This document shows, piece by piece, positions 53,201 through 61,542 of a stretch of 64,000 bases of DNA; the first letter of the stretch is position 1, and each line of letters opens with the position of its first letter. The notes under the pieces were generated by a model. That model was not told the origin of the DNA and did no database searches. It was given only the letters and a program-made list of their open reading frames with translations. Origin of the DNA: Candidatus Aenigmatarchaeota archaeon (GTDB taxonomy: Archaea > Aenigmatarchaeota > Aenigmatarchaeia > QMZP01 > QMZT01); contig JAPLVC010000001.1 in assembly GCA_026397315.1 (NCBI GenBank), positions 85,111-149,110 of the forward strand. The letters run 5' to 3'. The translations under genes and the position numbers were made by a program.

Positions 53201-54414
53201 CATGAATCGAGGCCTGGGCATCCGTCCGCGCTGTCGACGGGGTAATATTCGATGTAATTGCACGAGTTCACAGCAGCGCCGCAGGTGCCTAAACAATAGT
53301 CGGTCCCGCCGCCCGTGCCCGCGGCAGTCGAAAAAGCGCCGCTCGCGCAGCCAGCTGCAGTTTTAGGGGTGCACGTTCCTATGGCAGTCGGGTCGTCGCC
53401 GGAGTCGGTATCGGTGGCAGCGACTTCGAATCCGGAGCATGTGTATGGTTTGCTGGGGCACGAAGCGCCGCTTGCATAATATTCCGTAAGTGCTGCTGCC
53501 GACGCGCACACGTCGGCATAAGGCGTGCTCTGGCACGCGCTGGGAGAGCTAGGAGAGCAGGTTGTGTAATCGGTGCACGTGCCCGCGGTTCTCGGCACGT
53601 CGCCGGCGTCGGAATCAACAGAAACTTTTGCGGCGCAGTCCTCGGAACCCGCGACCGTGTAGGTGCATGTGCAGGTTGAAGAGGTAGCGCACGAATAATC
53701 CCTGTTCTCCCTGATATTCACGTTGCAGTAAAGCCACCCGTCAGCCGGGCAACCGCTGTCCGCGGCACAGGCCGCGTTGCATCTCCCCACTGAGCAATAG
53801 GCAGCGCCGCTGTCGCCGCATTTGCATGTTGGCGGCCCCCCACCGATCAACGCATCGCATGCCCTGTCTTGCCTTCTTCCGGGATTGGTGACACAAGTGG
53901 ATGAGCAACCGCTGGCCGCATCGCATTCCGCACCGCAAGCAACTGAACATATCGTCGTGCAGCCCGTGCCCACCGAGCAGGTGTAGGCTCCGCAGTCCGA
54001 TGTGCCTGAGCATGCGCCACCGGTGCACGTCTTACTCATACAACCGTCGCTTGTGCATGTCTTCGTGCAGTCTGTAGCGAAGCCTGTTGTGCATGAACAA
54101 CTCGTGCATGCCGTGTTGCATGTTCTGCCTCCCATCAAGGTGCTGCTGCTGCTGCAGTAATCCGGGCAGTCGGTGTTGGTAATGCACTCTGCATCGCAGT
54201 CCATAATTGAACAAGCTTCGCTTACGATGCACGTTGCACAACCCGATCCCAGATGTCTGCACTCATTGACAGCACAATAATTATCACACCCCGCGCATTC
54301 TATGCACGTGTCGCCGCAGTACAGAGCAGCATCCGCATAAGTGGCCGCTGTCAGCGACAAAAATAGGATAAATATCCCAAGAAAGCAAACTGCTTTGCAA
54401 GATGACGCCTTCAT
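50293..54414 (-). CDS. Giant cysteine-rich secreted protein with Ig-like domains and C-terminal anchor (1373 aa)
   Basis: Signal peptide (AVCFLGIFILFLSLTAATYA). The first half (about 30-500) is extremely Cys-rich, with irregular CxxxC pairs and three or more units of the form DxDxGDxPxxxGTC. A chitobiase-type Ig-like unit follows at about 510-620 (APITAIIPNGGDYPG), a second Cys-rich patch at about 625-700, then three Ig-like repeats at about 800-1110 (INTPKQNDIYNADFAVNATVT; ITKPTPKWFRTSFDVTATV; MISPSSGAFVMNKVFNISWSG). A final beta domain ends in one membrane helix (AAIALILLAGALYFVLISKK). It is probably a stalk-like envelope or adhesion protein fixed at its C-terminus. Lower AT content than the giant protein at 33463, with a different Cys pattern. 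Confidence 0.83.
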   Translation of the reverse strand: MKASSCKAVCFLGIFILFLSLTAATYADAALYCGDTCIECAGCDNYCAVNECRHLGSGCATCIVSEACSIMDCDAECITNTDCPDYCSSSSTLMGGRTCNTACTSCSCTTGFATDCTKTCTSDGCMSKTCTGGACSGTSDCGAYTCSVGTGCTTICSVACGAECDAASGCSSTCVTNPGRRQDRACDALIGGGPPTCKCGDSGAAYCSVGRCNAACAADSGCPADGWLYCNVNIRENRDYSCATSSTCTCTYTVAGSEDCAAKVSVDSDAGDVPRTAGTCTDYTTCSPSSPSACQSTPYADVCASAAALTEYYASGASCPSKPYTCSGFEVAATDTDSGDDPTAIGTCTPKTAAGCASGAFSTAAGTGGGTDYCLGTCGAAVNSCNYIEYYPVDSADGCPGLDSCASKTYDPDATSHTCNTCAGANRWTLGGDDCDPMTAGVQTSCCCGDDPSEHVRTRVCDGFVCTNSTSDDACCDQANDCVSDGICYSNGDPYPIPLHGGICSNGIWKDMTAPITAIIPNGGDYPGQNWTEFTLECLDTGGAWCSKTRYKIINSTQDCVTAGTYITVNAGSVKKNVTCPFGKICELKVCFYSNDSAGNTEAAKQSNTFHLETNACQGLVCGQPCLFTPGICNATSGNCYSGGCMLNCSVLAAGSGNERVWINQNCGRTGSYKCDDDAVCGNSFTSCITGGVSTKVTGNWASYVYPAGSYGVGYTFRINLTGVTKSPSGFTILSECSVIKPNSNKIIFDNWGTDASYNYTIKSGDPEGIWTVDYCGLYSDFFANDGWTLKEDSVARTFAVDKSGPSIIINTPKQNDIYNADFAVNATVTDTYSPISGARYRWQNSTANGPWIPITRNIGNAYIATFSVLAVSDGYYTINVSANDTIGNVGSATVNNVRIDRQPPAITITKPTPKWFRTSFDVTATVTDSQGVASVRYRWENSTTNGTWTQMTLESGDIYDAPFVITSVAPNTNANNYTFRVWSNDTKGNNVNVVVTRVGIDYVSPSSQMISPSSGAFVMNKVFNISWSGSDAHSGVKCYNVVYRYCNNNNGQCSSENYTIPFAGGACTNLTLYTFDTTKELWWVQDPNNYTFFFKSVATDIAGNVESKPAWDANITVYIPKLVSFSLTENTTKLNVRNGGKVPNRRNVIISVSALPSVTENINITVFYANHTLGMLPLQWTEARCYNTRQCNVTIKINVSEAESIREVDYYIMAQNSTMMEYLPPSAPNSYFYYSVYYHSICNFLVVDEYRTILGSADLIALEIRNIHDQADNITLALAPNYGRFVENDATNISMVLNPAEEKIIYARLVPAMEGFLLQLNGISQNDITLSDEDTVDIRVDMPPNFSELGDSAAIALILLAGALYFVLISKK

Positions 54415-54452
54415 ATTCTAAGTTTGGATTTTGTTTATTATATACTTTGTTT

Positions 54453-55058
54453 CTAAAGCTTGGTTCTCGTTTTTCTTTTACCCCACTCGACTATCAGCGC
54501 GTGGAACTCCTTGTATAAAGCGACGTCTTTGGGCAGGCGGCTCTCGAAATGCGCGCGCAGCGCTTCGTAATTCGCTGGTTCCATGCCGAGCGAGCGCACG
54601 AAGCGTTTCGTGTATGAATCGATTACGAAATACGGCCTGCCGCATGCGTAGAGCAGGATTGAGTCGCACGTCTCCGGGCCGACTCCTTTGACTTTCAGCA
54701 GTTCGTGTCTTTCAATTCTTTTGAAATCATTGAAGCTGCCGTATGAAAGGATGAATTGCGCGAGTGTTTTCAGACGAATGGCCTTCTGCCTGTAAAATCC
54801 GCTGGGCCGGACGAGCTGCTCCAGACGGCGACTGCTGATTTTCAGCGTGGCTTCAGGCGTCACGACGTTGCTTTTTATCAGGTTGTCGAGCGCCTTCTCG
54901 ACGTTGCGCCAGTTAGTATTTTGTGTGAGTATCGCGCCGACACAGACTTCCCATTCCTTCGGGGCGAATCCTCGTCGCATCGGCCACCAGGCCTGCGGGC
55001 CGTACTCTTTGAGCAGCTTTTCGTATTCTTTGTGCAAACTGGCCGTTCTGCGTGCCAT
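54453..55058 (-). CDS. HhH-GPD DNA glycosylase without iron-sulfur cluster
   Basis: The 201-residue protein resembles endonuclease III in its core: CVGAILTQNTNWRNVEKAL and the HhH motif VKGVGPETCDSILLYA. It has E129 where the lyase Lys sits and keeps D147 (FVIDSYTKRF). The C-terminal cysteine loop is absent. This matches the archaeal/bacterial endonuclease III-related family (MJ1434-like) and suggests glycosylase activity without strong AP lyase action. Start at 55058. Confidence 0.85.
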   Translation of the reverse strand: MARRTASLHKEYEKLLKEYGPQAWWPMRRGFAPKEWEVCVGAILTQNTNWRNVEKALDNLIKSNVVTPEATLKISSRRLEQLVRPSGFYRQKAIRLKTLAQFILSYGSFNDFKRIERHELLKVKGVGPETCDSILLYACGRPYFVIDSYTKRFVRSLGMEPANYEALRAHFESRLPKDVALYKEFHALIVEWGKRKTRTKL

Positions 55059-55104
55059 GGGAATATTTTAAAGCAGGAAAATAAAACTTCATGCGGTGAA
55101 GGGA

Positions 55105-55848
55105 ATGAAAGTTGACGGCATCGGATTCGACTATGGGAACACGCTGGTCAGCGACCCCTTCGAAAGGGTCATGAAGCTAAAGGCGCTGGATTTCGTGCGC
55201 GTGCTGGAGGCGAACGGCTACGAAGTCGTTGGCAGGAAGTTCGTCAAGGCCTGGGCGGAAATAAACAAGAATGTGAACTACCCGTACTGCTCTCATTTTT
55301 CGCAGGAAATCCCGCTAATAAAGGCGCTGCTCGAATTGCTCGGCGTGAAGAAAAACGACCGCAACAAGCTCAGCCAGCCGCTGCTGGCAACGTACAGGAG
55401 CGGCCTGAAATACGTAATGAGAAACGACAAAGGCATAACGCATGTCGGAGACGTGCTTGCCGAGCTGAAGCGACGGGGGAAAAAGCTGATGATACTGTCG
55501 AACGAGAGGATGGACACCATCGACATTCAACTGCGCTGGACCGGCCTGTGGCGCTATTTCGACAGGATAATCGTCTCCGAGCGGCTGAAAGCGGAGAAGC
55601 CGGACCCGCGACTGTTCACCTACATGATGAAGGCGTTCGGCATGCCGAAAGAGCGCATCCTGTATGTAGGCGACGACCCGGAGAGGGACATAAAACCAGC
55701 GAAACTGCTGGGCATGAAGGCCGTCATGCTGGAGCAGCCGCAGGAATTGGGCAACACTTGGAGGAACTACACAACCACGCTCGCTGATAACGAGAAGCCG
55801 GACCATGTGATAAAGGATTTGGCAGAGCTGCTGCAAATAGTCAAGTAA
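55105..55848 (+). CDS. HAD-superfamily hydrolase
   Basis: The 247-residue protein has haloacid dehalogenase motifs: DYGNTLVSD (motif I), ILSNE (motif II), the Lys in RLKAEKPDPRLF (motif III) and YVGDDPERDIKPAK (motif IV). A helical cap lies between motifs I and II. In motif I the second Asp (general acid) is Gly, which is seen in some subgroups but can reduce phosphatase activity. GGTGA at 55095-55099 places the start at 55105; the GTG at 55096 is inside that site. Substrate unknown. Confidence 0.82.
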   Translation: MKVDGIGFDYGNTLVSDPFERVMKLKALDFVRVLEANGYEVVGRKFVKAWAEINKNVNYPYCSHFSQEIPLIKALLELLGVKKNDRNKLSQPLLATYRSGLKYVMRNDKGITHVGDVLAELKRRGKKLMILSNERMDTIDIQLRWTGLWRYFDRIIVSERLKAEKPDPRLFTYMMKAFGMPKERILYVGDDPERDIKPAKLLGMKAVMLEQPQELGNTWRNYTTTLADNEKPDHVIKDLAELLQIVK

Positions 55849-55870
55849 GCGTTGCTAGCGCCCGCTAGCG

Positions 55871-57268
55871 CTACTTGTATTTTATTCTGGAATATATGAC
55901 GAAGAACAACACGAAGAACGGCAGGATTTCGAGACGGCCGAGCAACATGCCCGCCATCAGTATTATTTTGCCAACCGGGTTCATGGCGGCGATGTTTATC
56001 GTGCTCAGGCCGACCGTGCCTTCAGCCGAAGCAGAGACGAAGAACGCGTCCGTCGTCGCGTAGCCCATGAAACTTAACGCCAGCGACGAGACTATGAGCA
56101 GGAATATGTACGTGAACGAGAACAGGGATATTACCGTCAGCTCCTGGTCGTCTATTGTCCTGCCGTTGAATTTGAACGGGACGACCGCCGAGCTGGGATA
56201 GAATATTTTCTTGCTTATCCACGTCATGGCTTTGCCTAAGACGCCGACCCTGACCAGTTTCAGTCCGCCCGCCAGCGAACCGGCGAAGCCGCCGATTACC
56301 ATGGCCATGACCAGCAGGACCTTGGCGATGTCCGTATATCCTGTAAGACCTGTGGTGAAACTTGTCGATGTCAGCGACGCCAGCGTGTGGAACACGCCGC
56401 TCCTCAGTGGCTCGCCGACTGTCGCGAGCAGCGAAAACGAGACGAGCGATGCGAATACGACAGCGAACAGCCAGAACAGCTGCGTCTCACTGCTCCTGAT
56501 GTATGACGAAAAGTCTTTTTTGAAGAGCTTCTTGTGCATGAATATCGAGGTCGCGCCGAGTATCGAAAGCACGATTGCGACCAGTTCTATCGACGGGCTG
56601 GCGTAATAGCCGAGCGACTGGTTCCTCACCGAGAAGCCGCCATTCGAAATCGCAGTCATGGCGTGGTTTACCGAGTCGAATACGGGCATGCCTACCAGCA
56701 CGAACAGGAGGATGCCAAGACACGTGTAAATGCCGTAAATCATGAACACTTTTTTCACGCCGAGCAGGACGTTCGTCTCGATTCTGTGCATCTTCGCCTC
56801 GGCCTTGTACATATAGTATGCGGACATGCCCGGGGACGAGAGCAAGAGAATTATCGCCAGTAACATGCCAGCTCCGCCCAGCCATTGCGTAAGCGAACGC
56901 CAGAACAGTATGGAATGCGGCAGGCTTTCCGGGCTGGCTGTGGTGAATCCCGTCGCAGTGAACCCGGAGACGGATTCGAAGACCGCGTCCAGCGGCTGCA
57001 TGTGGTCCAGATAGGCGATAGATCCGAGCAGTGAGACGACGATGAAGGCCAGCCCCGCGAGAATCATGGCAGAGCCGAGCGTGAGGTTCTCCCGCCTGAA
57101 CTTTTTGATGAGGATGACGCCGCACAAGAAAGACACGAAAGCCCCGAGGAAGAACGGGATGAACACGTTCTCGTCGTAAACGAGGCTTACTATCGCTGGT
57201 AGCAGCATCGCGACCGCCAGAAATATGAGGATGAAGCCGAGATATGAAAAAACGGATTTCCAGTTCAT
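55871..57268 (-). CDS. trkH: Potassium uptake protein TrkH
   Basis: The 465-residue membrane protein has four pore-loop repeats: ESVSGFTATGFTT, TAISNGGFSV, ASLTSTSFTTGLTGY and SASAEGTVGLSTI. Each carries the selectivity-filter Gly or its replacement; repeat 3 has Ser in TSTSFTTG. No TrkA gene is adjacent, so the regulatory subunit would be elsewhere. The gene is divergent from the pilin-like gene across 75 bp. Confidence 0.92.
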   Translation of the reverse strand: MNWKSVFSYLGFILIFLAVAMLLPAIVSLVYDENVFIPFFLGAFVSFLCGVILIKKFRRENLTLGSAMILAGLAFIVVSLLGSIAYLDHMQPLDAVFESVSGFTATGFTTASPESLPHSILFWRSLTQWLGGAGMLLAIILLLSSPGMSAYYMYKAEAKMHRIETNVLLGVKKVFMIYGIYTCLGILLFVLVGMPVFDSVNHAMTAISNGGFSVRNQSLGYYASPSIELVAIVLSILGATSIFMHKKLFKKDFSSYIRSSETQLFWLFAVVFASLVSFSLLATVGEPLRSGVFHTLASLTSTSFTTGLTGYTDIAKVLLVMAMVIGGFAGSLAGGLKLVRVGVLGKAMTWISKKIFYPSSAVVPFKFNGRTIDDQELTVISLFSFTYIFLLIVSSLALSFMGYATTDAFFVSASAEGTVGLSTINIAAMNPVGKIILMAGMLLGRLEILPFFVLFFVIYSRIKYK

Positions 57269-57343
57269 AATTTATAATGTAAATAAGAGTAATAATAAAT
57301 TGAGCTTTGCGGTTTTTTCGCGTTGGACTGACAGGTTGGCTAT

Positions 57344-58882
57344 ATGGGAAAGAAAAAAGGCTTCATGCACATCATCGAAGTTCTGCTCGTGGTCATACTC
57401 GTTTTCTTCGCTTTCAGCCAGTTCTCCTCGATACCCGATACGGGCGGCGAGTGGCCGAAAACCAAGCTTTCGCTTCTGGCCAGCGACTCGCTGAAGATGC
57501 TGGACGCGAAAGGAGTGGACTGGTTCAACCAGACCCAGCTGAGAAGCGCGCTGAACGGCACGATTCCCGAGAACATGATTTATTCCATAAGGCTGCAGAA
57601 CGTGATAAAGCCGGTGATAAAGATTGGCTGCCTCTGCAGCGACAACGAGTTCAATCGAACTAGATTCATGCTGTCGCCGGGATGGACGGTCATAAACGGC
57701 GTCAACACGTCTTTCGAACTGGTACAGGTAAAGAGCCTCGACGAAGCGTTCTCGCTGGAATACGACGTAACGCTGGTGAACGGCTACACGAACCTCGGGC
57801 CTGCATATTCCGCGCTGAGGAATTTCGTCTCCTACGACAAGGGTGTGATCGAGATATTCGACAGGATAGGCCAGGACGACTCGCCCGCTAATGTCCAGGC
57901 CAACGTTTTCGGCATCGTGACCGGGTCAAAGGCTTCCGACGGCACCGGCATGATTTTTTCGGTTTCGAGTTCGCAGAGCGGCAGGGACACCAACAAGATT
58001 TATGAGAACTACGTGCACGCCCCGGTCTTCTACGACGTTTTCGACAGGCTCGACCAGTGGGCGGGAACCGCGGATTTGAACACGGGCGTGGGCAAACCAG
58101 CGCCTTCACTGAGGCTGAGCGCCAGCGACTGCGGCAGCGGGCAACTTGCCTTCACGCGCTTCTACGACAGCTTCAGTAACGGGGAAATCGACTTCGACCT
58201 TCGCCTCAACAGCGGTTCGGCCCTGACCATCGCTTTCGGGAAGAGTGGCGTTAGCGAATACTTGGCCACGATATCCGGCAACTCGTCGCTGGGGTATGAT
58301 GCTTTCTACCAGAGGGAGCCCATGCACTCCATAGGGACCAACACTTCGCATCTCACGCCCATAAATGCGTGGAGCCACGTGAAAATAATATCCAGCATGG
58401 GCGAGCTCACGCTTTACAACAACGGCGTCAGAGTCGCGAGCGCTCAGTCAGCCGGCCTGACCGGCTCCAACATAACGCTCTACAACAAGTGCGCGAACGC
58501 CATGATCGACAACATGAGGATCACGCTGGTCGAGAAAAGCGAGCTGGCCAACTTCCTCGACAACGAGAACATAACCCAGGTGACCGGCAACCAGAACAAG
58601 ATACTGCTCGTGCAGAAGGGTTCCGGCCTGCCTGGAGCCGTCATAAACTACAACATCGAGGATATAGGCAAGGGCAGGACTGCATGGATTTCCAACATGA
58701 CGACCATAAACGGGGACTACAGCAACCTGGTAAAAGCGATAGTCATGTGGGCCGCGGGCAGCGAATACACGCCCGTGAAAGCGAACCTCAACCAGCCCGT
58801 CACAGCCTTCATGTACAAGTCGCTAGGCAACGACATGCAGCAGAACGCGAAAATAATTCTAGAGATAGACTATATTTACTGA
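57344..58882 (+). CDS. Pilin-like anchored surface protein with LamG-type domain
   Basis: The 512-residue protein begins MGKKKGFMHIIEVLLVVILV: a short basic leader, Gly, then a hydrophobic helix with Glu near position +6. This resembles class III (type IV pilin) signals, although Glu is usually at +5. The outside part (about 35-512) contains a concanavalin-like stretch (YDVFDRLDQWAGTADLNTG ... NNGVRVASAQSAGL) and ends in a globular region typical of proteins that pair with carbohydrate or glycoprotein. It could be a minor pilin or an anchored lectin. No pilus assembly genes are in the window. Confidence 0.65.
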   Translation: MGKKKGFMHIIEVLLVVILVFFAFSQFSSIPDTGGEWPKTKLSLLASDSLKMLDAKGVDWFNQTQLRSALNGTIPENMIYSIRLQNVIKPVIKIGCLCSDNEFNRTRFMLSPGWTVINGVNTSFELVQVKSLDEAFSLEYDVTLVNGYTNLGPAYSALRNFVSYDKGVIEIFDRIGQDDSPANVQANVFGIVTGSKASDGTGMIFSVSSSQSGRDTNKIYENYVHAPVFYDVFDRLDQWAGTADLNTGVGKPAPSLRLSASDCGSGQLAFTRFYDSFSNGEIDFDLRLNSGSALTIAFGKSGVSEYLATISGNSSLGYDAFYQREPMHSIGTNTSHLTPINAWSHVKIISSMGELTLYNNGVRVASAQSAGLTGSNITLYNKCANAMIDNMRITLVEKSELANFLDNENITQVTGNQNKILLVQKGSGLPGAVINYNIEDIGKGRTAWISNMTTINGDYSNLVKAIVMWAAGSEYTPVKANLNQPVTAFMYKSLGNDMQQNAKIILEIDYIY

Positions 58883-58930
58883 AAGCCACAAACCGCGCAA
58901 CATTTTTAAATAATGCCGCCAATATTTGTT

Positions 58931-59242
58931 ATGGCTTTCCACAACAAAGAGGGCGAGTATTCTGAGGTAGTAAGGGTGCGCATGCCCCGCGGCACCGAGC
59001 TCATCGGAGTCGTCGAGGAGATGCTGGGCGCGGGGCGTTTCAGGATAAAATGCAACGACAAGTTCACGCGCATGTGCAGGGTGTCCGGCAAATTCAAGCG
59101 CAAGCAGTGGATAAGGCCTGGTGACGTCGTCTTAGTCAGGCCATGGGTTGTCGAGATCAACGAAAAGGGCGACGTGGTCTGGAAATACAGGCGCGCGGAA
59201 GTCGACTGGCTCAGGAAAAGAGGCATGATGCAGAACGTCTGA
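58931..59242 (+). CDS. eif1a: Translation initiation factor aIF1A
   Basis: The 103-residue OB-fold factor (VVRVRMPRGTELIGVVEEMLG ... RIKCNDKFTRMCRVSGKFKRKQWIRPGDVVLVRPW) binds the ribosomal A site during initiation. TTTTTAAAT (58903-58911) centred 24 nt before the ATG at 58931, with no Shine-Dalgarno site, indicates a leaderless mRNA. The alternative ATG at 58913 overlaps that TATA box and is rejected. Confidence 0.94.
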   Translation: MAFHNKEGEYSEVVRVRMPRGTELIGVVEEMLGAGRFRIKCNDKFTRMCRVSGKFKRKQWIRPGDVVLVRPWVVEINEKGDVVWKYRRAEVDWLRKRGMMQNV

Positions 59243-59265
59243 GCCGCGTTTTCTAACGAAACTCA

Positions 59266-59275
59266 AATATTTAAG
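59266..59275 (+). promoter_or_regulatory. TATA box of the KH-topoisomerase VI operon
   Basis: AATATTTAAG is centred 29 nt before the ATG at 59300, so transcription should start at or next to the start codon (leaderless). Confidence 0.5.
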
Positions 59276-59299
59276 TTTGCGTAAGAACTAAATCTCTTT

Positions 59300-59800
59300 A
59301 TGATTGATGAGGTAAAAATCCCGGATCTAAGGAAAGGGGTGCTCATAGGGCCGGAAGGCTCTGTCAAGAAGGGCATAGAGAAGCGCACGCGCACGATCAT
59401 AACAGTGAACGACTGCGTCGAGATAAACGGCGAGGCGCTTGACGTGATGAAGGCCAAAGAAATCGTCAAAGCGATCGGCCGCGGCTTCGCGCCGGACAAG
59501 GCGCTTAAGCTCATGAGCGATGACTATCGACTGGTCATCATAAGCCTCGGGCACGAGACTGAACGTCTCATGAAGAGGACTTTATCCAGAGTGATAGGCA
59601 GCGACGGCAAAGCGAAGAAGACAATCGAACTCCTGACCACAACGGATATATGCGTGTACGGCAAAACAATTTCTATCATAGGAAAATGGGACAATGTTGA
59701 CCGGGCTAACGAGGCGTTAGAGCTGCTTATAGAGGGCAAGCCCCATGCTTACGTCTACAAGCGGCTTGAGAGCCAGAAAGAAGGGGAAGAAAAGGAATGA
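59300..59800 (+). CDS. KH-domain RNA-binding protein (Dim2/Pno1-like)
   Basis: The 166-residue protein has two KH modules: the GxxG loop [16 protein letters not shown] in the first and [24 protein letters not shown] in the second. This is the archaeal homologue of Dim2/Pno1, a small-subunit rRNA maturation factor. It sits between aIF1A and topoisomerase VI, as in other archaea, though the RIO1 kinase that often lies with them is absent. Its stop overlaps the start of top6B (ATGA). Confidence 0.92.
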   Translation: MIDEVKIPDLRKGVLIGPEGSVKKGIEKRTRTIITVNDCVEINGEALDVMKAKEIVKAIGRGFAPDKALKLMSDDYRLVIISLGHETERLMKRTLSRVIGSDGKAKKTIELLTTTDICVYGKTISIIGKWDNVDRANEALELLIEGKPHAYVYKRLESQKEGEEKE

Positions 59801-61542
59801 GGAAAGGCGCGGAGGAAATGGCCAGGGACCAGAGGGAAATCTCGGTCTCGGAATTCTTCGAGAAGAACCGCCATCTGCTGGGGTATGACAACAAGGCGAA
59901 AGCGCTTCTCATGATTGTTAAAGAAGGCGTAGACAATTCGCTTGACGCCGCCGAAGAGGCTGGCATACTGCCCGACATTTACGTCGGGGTGAAGCAGCTG
60001 GCCGATGAGAAATACGAGATAATCATAAAGGACAACGGTCCGGGCATCGTGGAAAAGCAGATAGGCAGGATTTTCGGCAAGCTGCTCTACGGCTCGAAGT
60101 TTCACAAATTAAAACAGAATCGCGGTCAGCAGGGCATCGGCATATCCGCCGCGACGCTGTACACGCAGCTCACCACGGGCGAGCCGCTGGAGATACGCAC
60201 GTCCACCGGCGACGGCAGGATTTTCAAGTACAAGATAAAAGTCGACGTGCGCAAGAACGAGCCTATCATACTTGAAAGCGAGACGGAGGCGGGGGACGGA
60301 TGGCGAGGCGTGCAGCTGAAATTCGTGACAGAAGGGATATACAGGGAGCACAAGCAATCGATCGCGGAATACGTTAAGCAGACTGCGATAGCGAATCCTC
60401 ATGCGCATATAGTCTTCGAATCGCCTACAGGCAGAGCGGAATACAAGAGGGCTATAGAGCACATGCCTCCCGAAGCGAAGGAGATAATGCCCCACCTGCA
60501 CGGCGTCGAGCTGGGCGTCTTCACCCGCATGCTGAGGGACACGCAAGCGCGCACGTTCGTCAGCTTCCTGACCAGCGAATTCACGAAAGTCGGAAGAGTC
60601 ACGGCAAAAGATATATGCCAGAAAGCCGGCATCGAAGAGGGCAGGAAGCCGAAGAAAGTGACAGACGATGAAGCTAGACGAATAATAGAGGTCATAAAAA
60701 CTGTCAAGCTGCTCAAGCCACCGACGGACTGCCTGTCGCCGCTCGGCGAAAGCGTCATAAAGGAGAGCCTGAAAAAAGAGCTCGCCCCGGAATGGGTCGA
60801 CGCGGTGACGCGCCCACCCGAAGTCTACCGCGGCTGGCCTTTCCAGATCGAAGTGGGCATCGCCTACGCCGGCTCGATAGCGGAGCCGAAAGTCATGCGC
60901 TTCGCGAACCGCGTGCCACTGCTATACCAGCAGGGCGACTGCGCCATTACGAAGTCCATCGCGGATATTGAATGGAGGCGCTATGGACTAGCGAACTTCA
61001 TGAAAAACAACACCGACAACCCCGAGCCGGTCGCGATATTCGTGCACCTTTTCTCGGTCTGGGTGCCGTTCACTTCCGAGTCGAAAGAAGCCATCGCGTC
61101 CTACCCGATCATAATCAAGGAGATAAAGCTCGCGCTGCAGGAATGCGCGCGCAAGCTCGGTCTTTACCTATCGGGCAAAAGGAGGAGCGAGTATCACCTG
61201 CAAAGGATACAGACTTTCGAGCGCTACGCAGACGAAACGGCGAACGCTCTTTCCGAGCTCACGGACGTCAGCAAGGAAAAAATAAAGAATGATATTTTCG
61301 AGCTCATAAATTCGAAAAAACATAAATTAACGGAGGCAGAAGATGGAGAAAACCAGGGAAAAGGAGTCGAAGGAAACGTCGGAAGCGATAGAAGCGAGGA
61401 AACTGCACGATCTGGGAAAGGACGTGTTAAATCAGATAGAGAAAAAGGAAAGCCCAAAAATAGAGTTTCCGGTCAGGTCACTCTCGAACATTTACTTCGA
61501 CGAGAAGAACGGCCTGATCCAGCTGGGGGACAAGAAGAGTGA
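59797..61542 (+). CDS. top6B: DNA topoisomerase VI subunit B
   Basis: The GHKL ATPase subunit passes DNA through the double-strand break made by subunit A. Motifs: [14 protein letters not shown] (N box), IKDNGPGI (G1) and [13 protein letters not shown] (G2), then the helix-turn-helix and transducer domain. ATGs at 59797 and 59818 are both possible. The reading frame continues 200 nt into top6A, adding about 65 Lys/Arg/Glu-rich residues (from about position 517) that have no counterpart expected in the family. Confidence 0.95.
   Translation: MRKGAEEMARDQREISVSEFFEKNRHLLGYDNKAKALLMIVKEGVDNSLDAAEEAGILPDIYVGVKQLADEKYEIIIKDNGPGIVEKQIGRIFGKLLYGSKFHKLKQNRGQQGIGISAATLYTQLTTGEPLEIRTSTGDGRIFKYKIKVDVRKNEPIILESETEAGDGWRGVQLKFVTEGIYREHKQSIAEYVKQTAIANPHAHIVFESPTGRAEYKRAIEHMPPEAKEIMPHLHGVELGVFTRMLRDTQARTFVSFLTSEFTKVGRVTAKDICQKAGIEEGRKPKKVTDDEARRIIEVIKTVKLLKPPTDCLSPLGESVIKESLKKELAPEWVDAVTRPPEVYRGWPFQIEVGIAYAGSIAEPKVMRFANRVPLLYQQGDCAITKSIADIEWRRYGLANFMKNNTDNPEPVAIFVHLFSVWVPFTSESKEAIASYPIIIKEIKLALQECARKLGLYLSGKRRSEYHLQRIQTFERYADETANALSELTDVSKEKIKNDIFELINSKKHKLTEAEDGENQGKGVEGNVGSDRSEETARSGKGRVKSDREKGKPKNRVSGQVTLEHLLRREERPDPAGGQEE

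Noticed and set aside
55853..55874. Two GCTAGCGC octamers between the HAD and trkH genes
   Set aside because: Lies in a 22-bp convergent spacer; most simply a bidirectional transcription end, too short for more.
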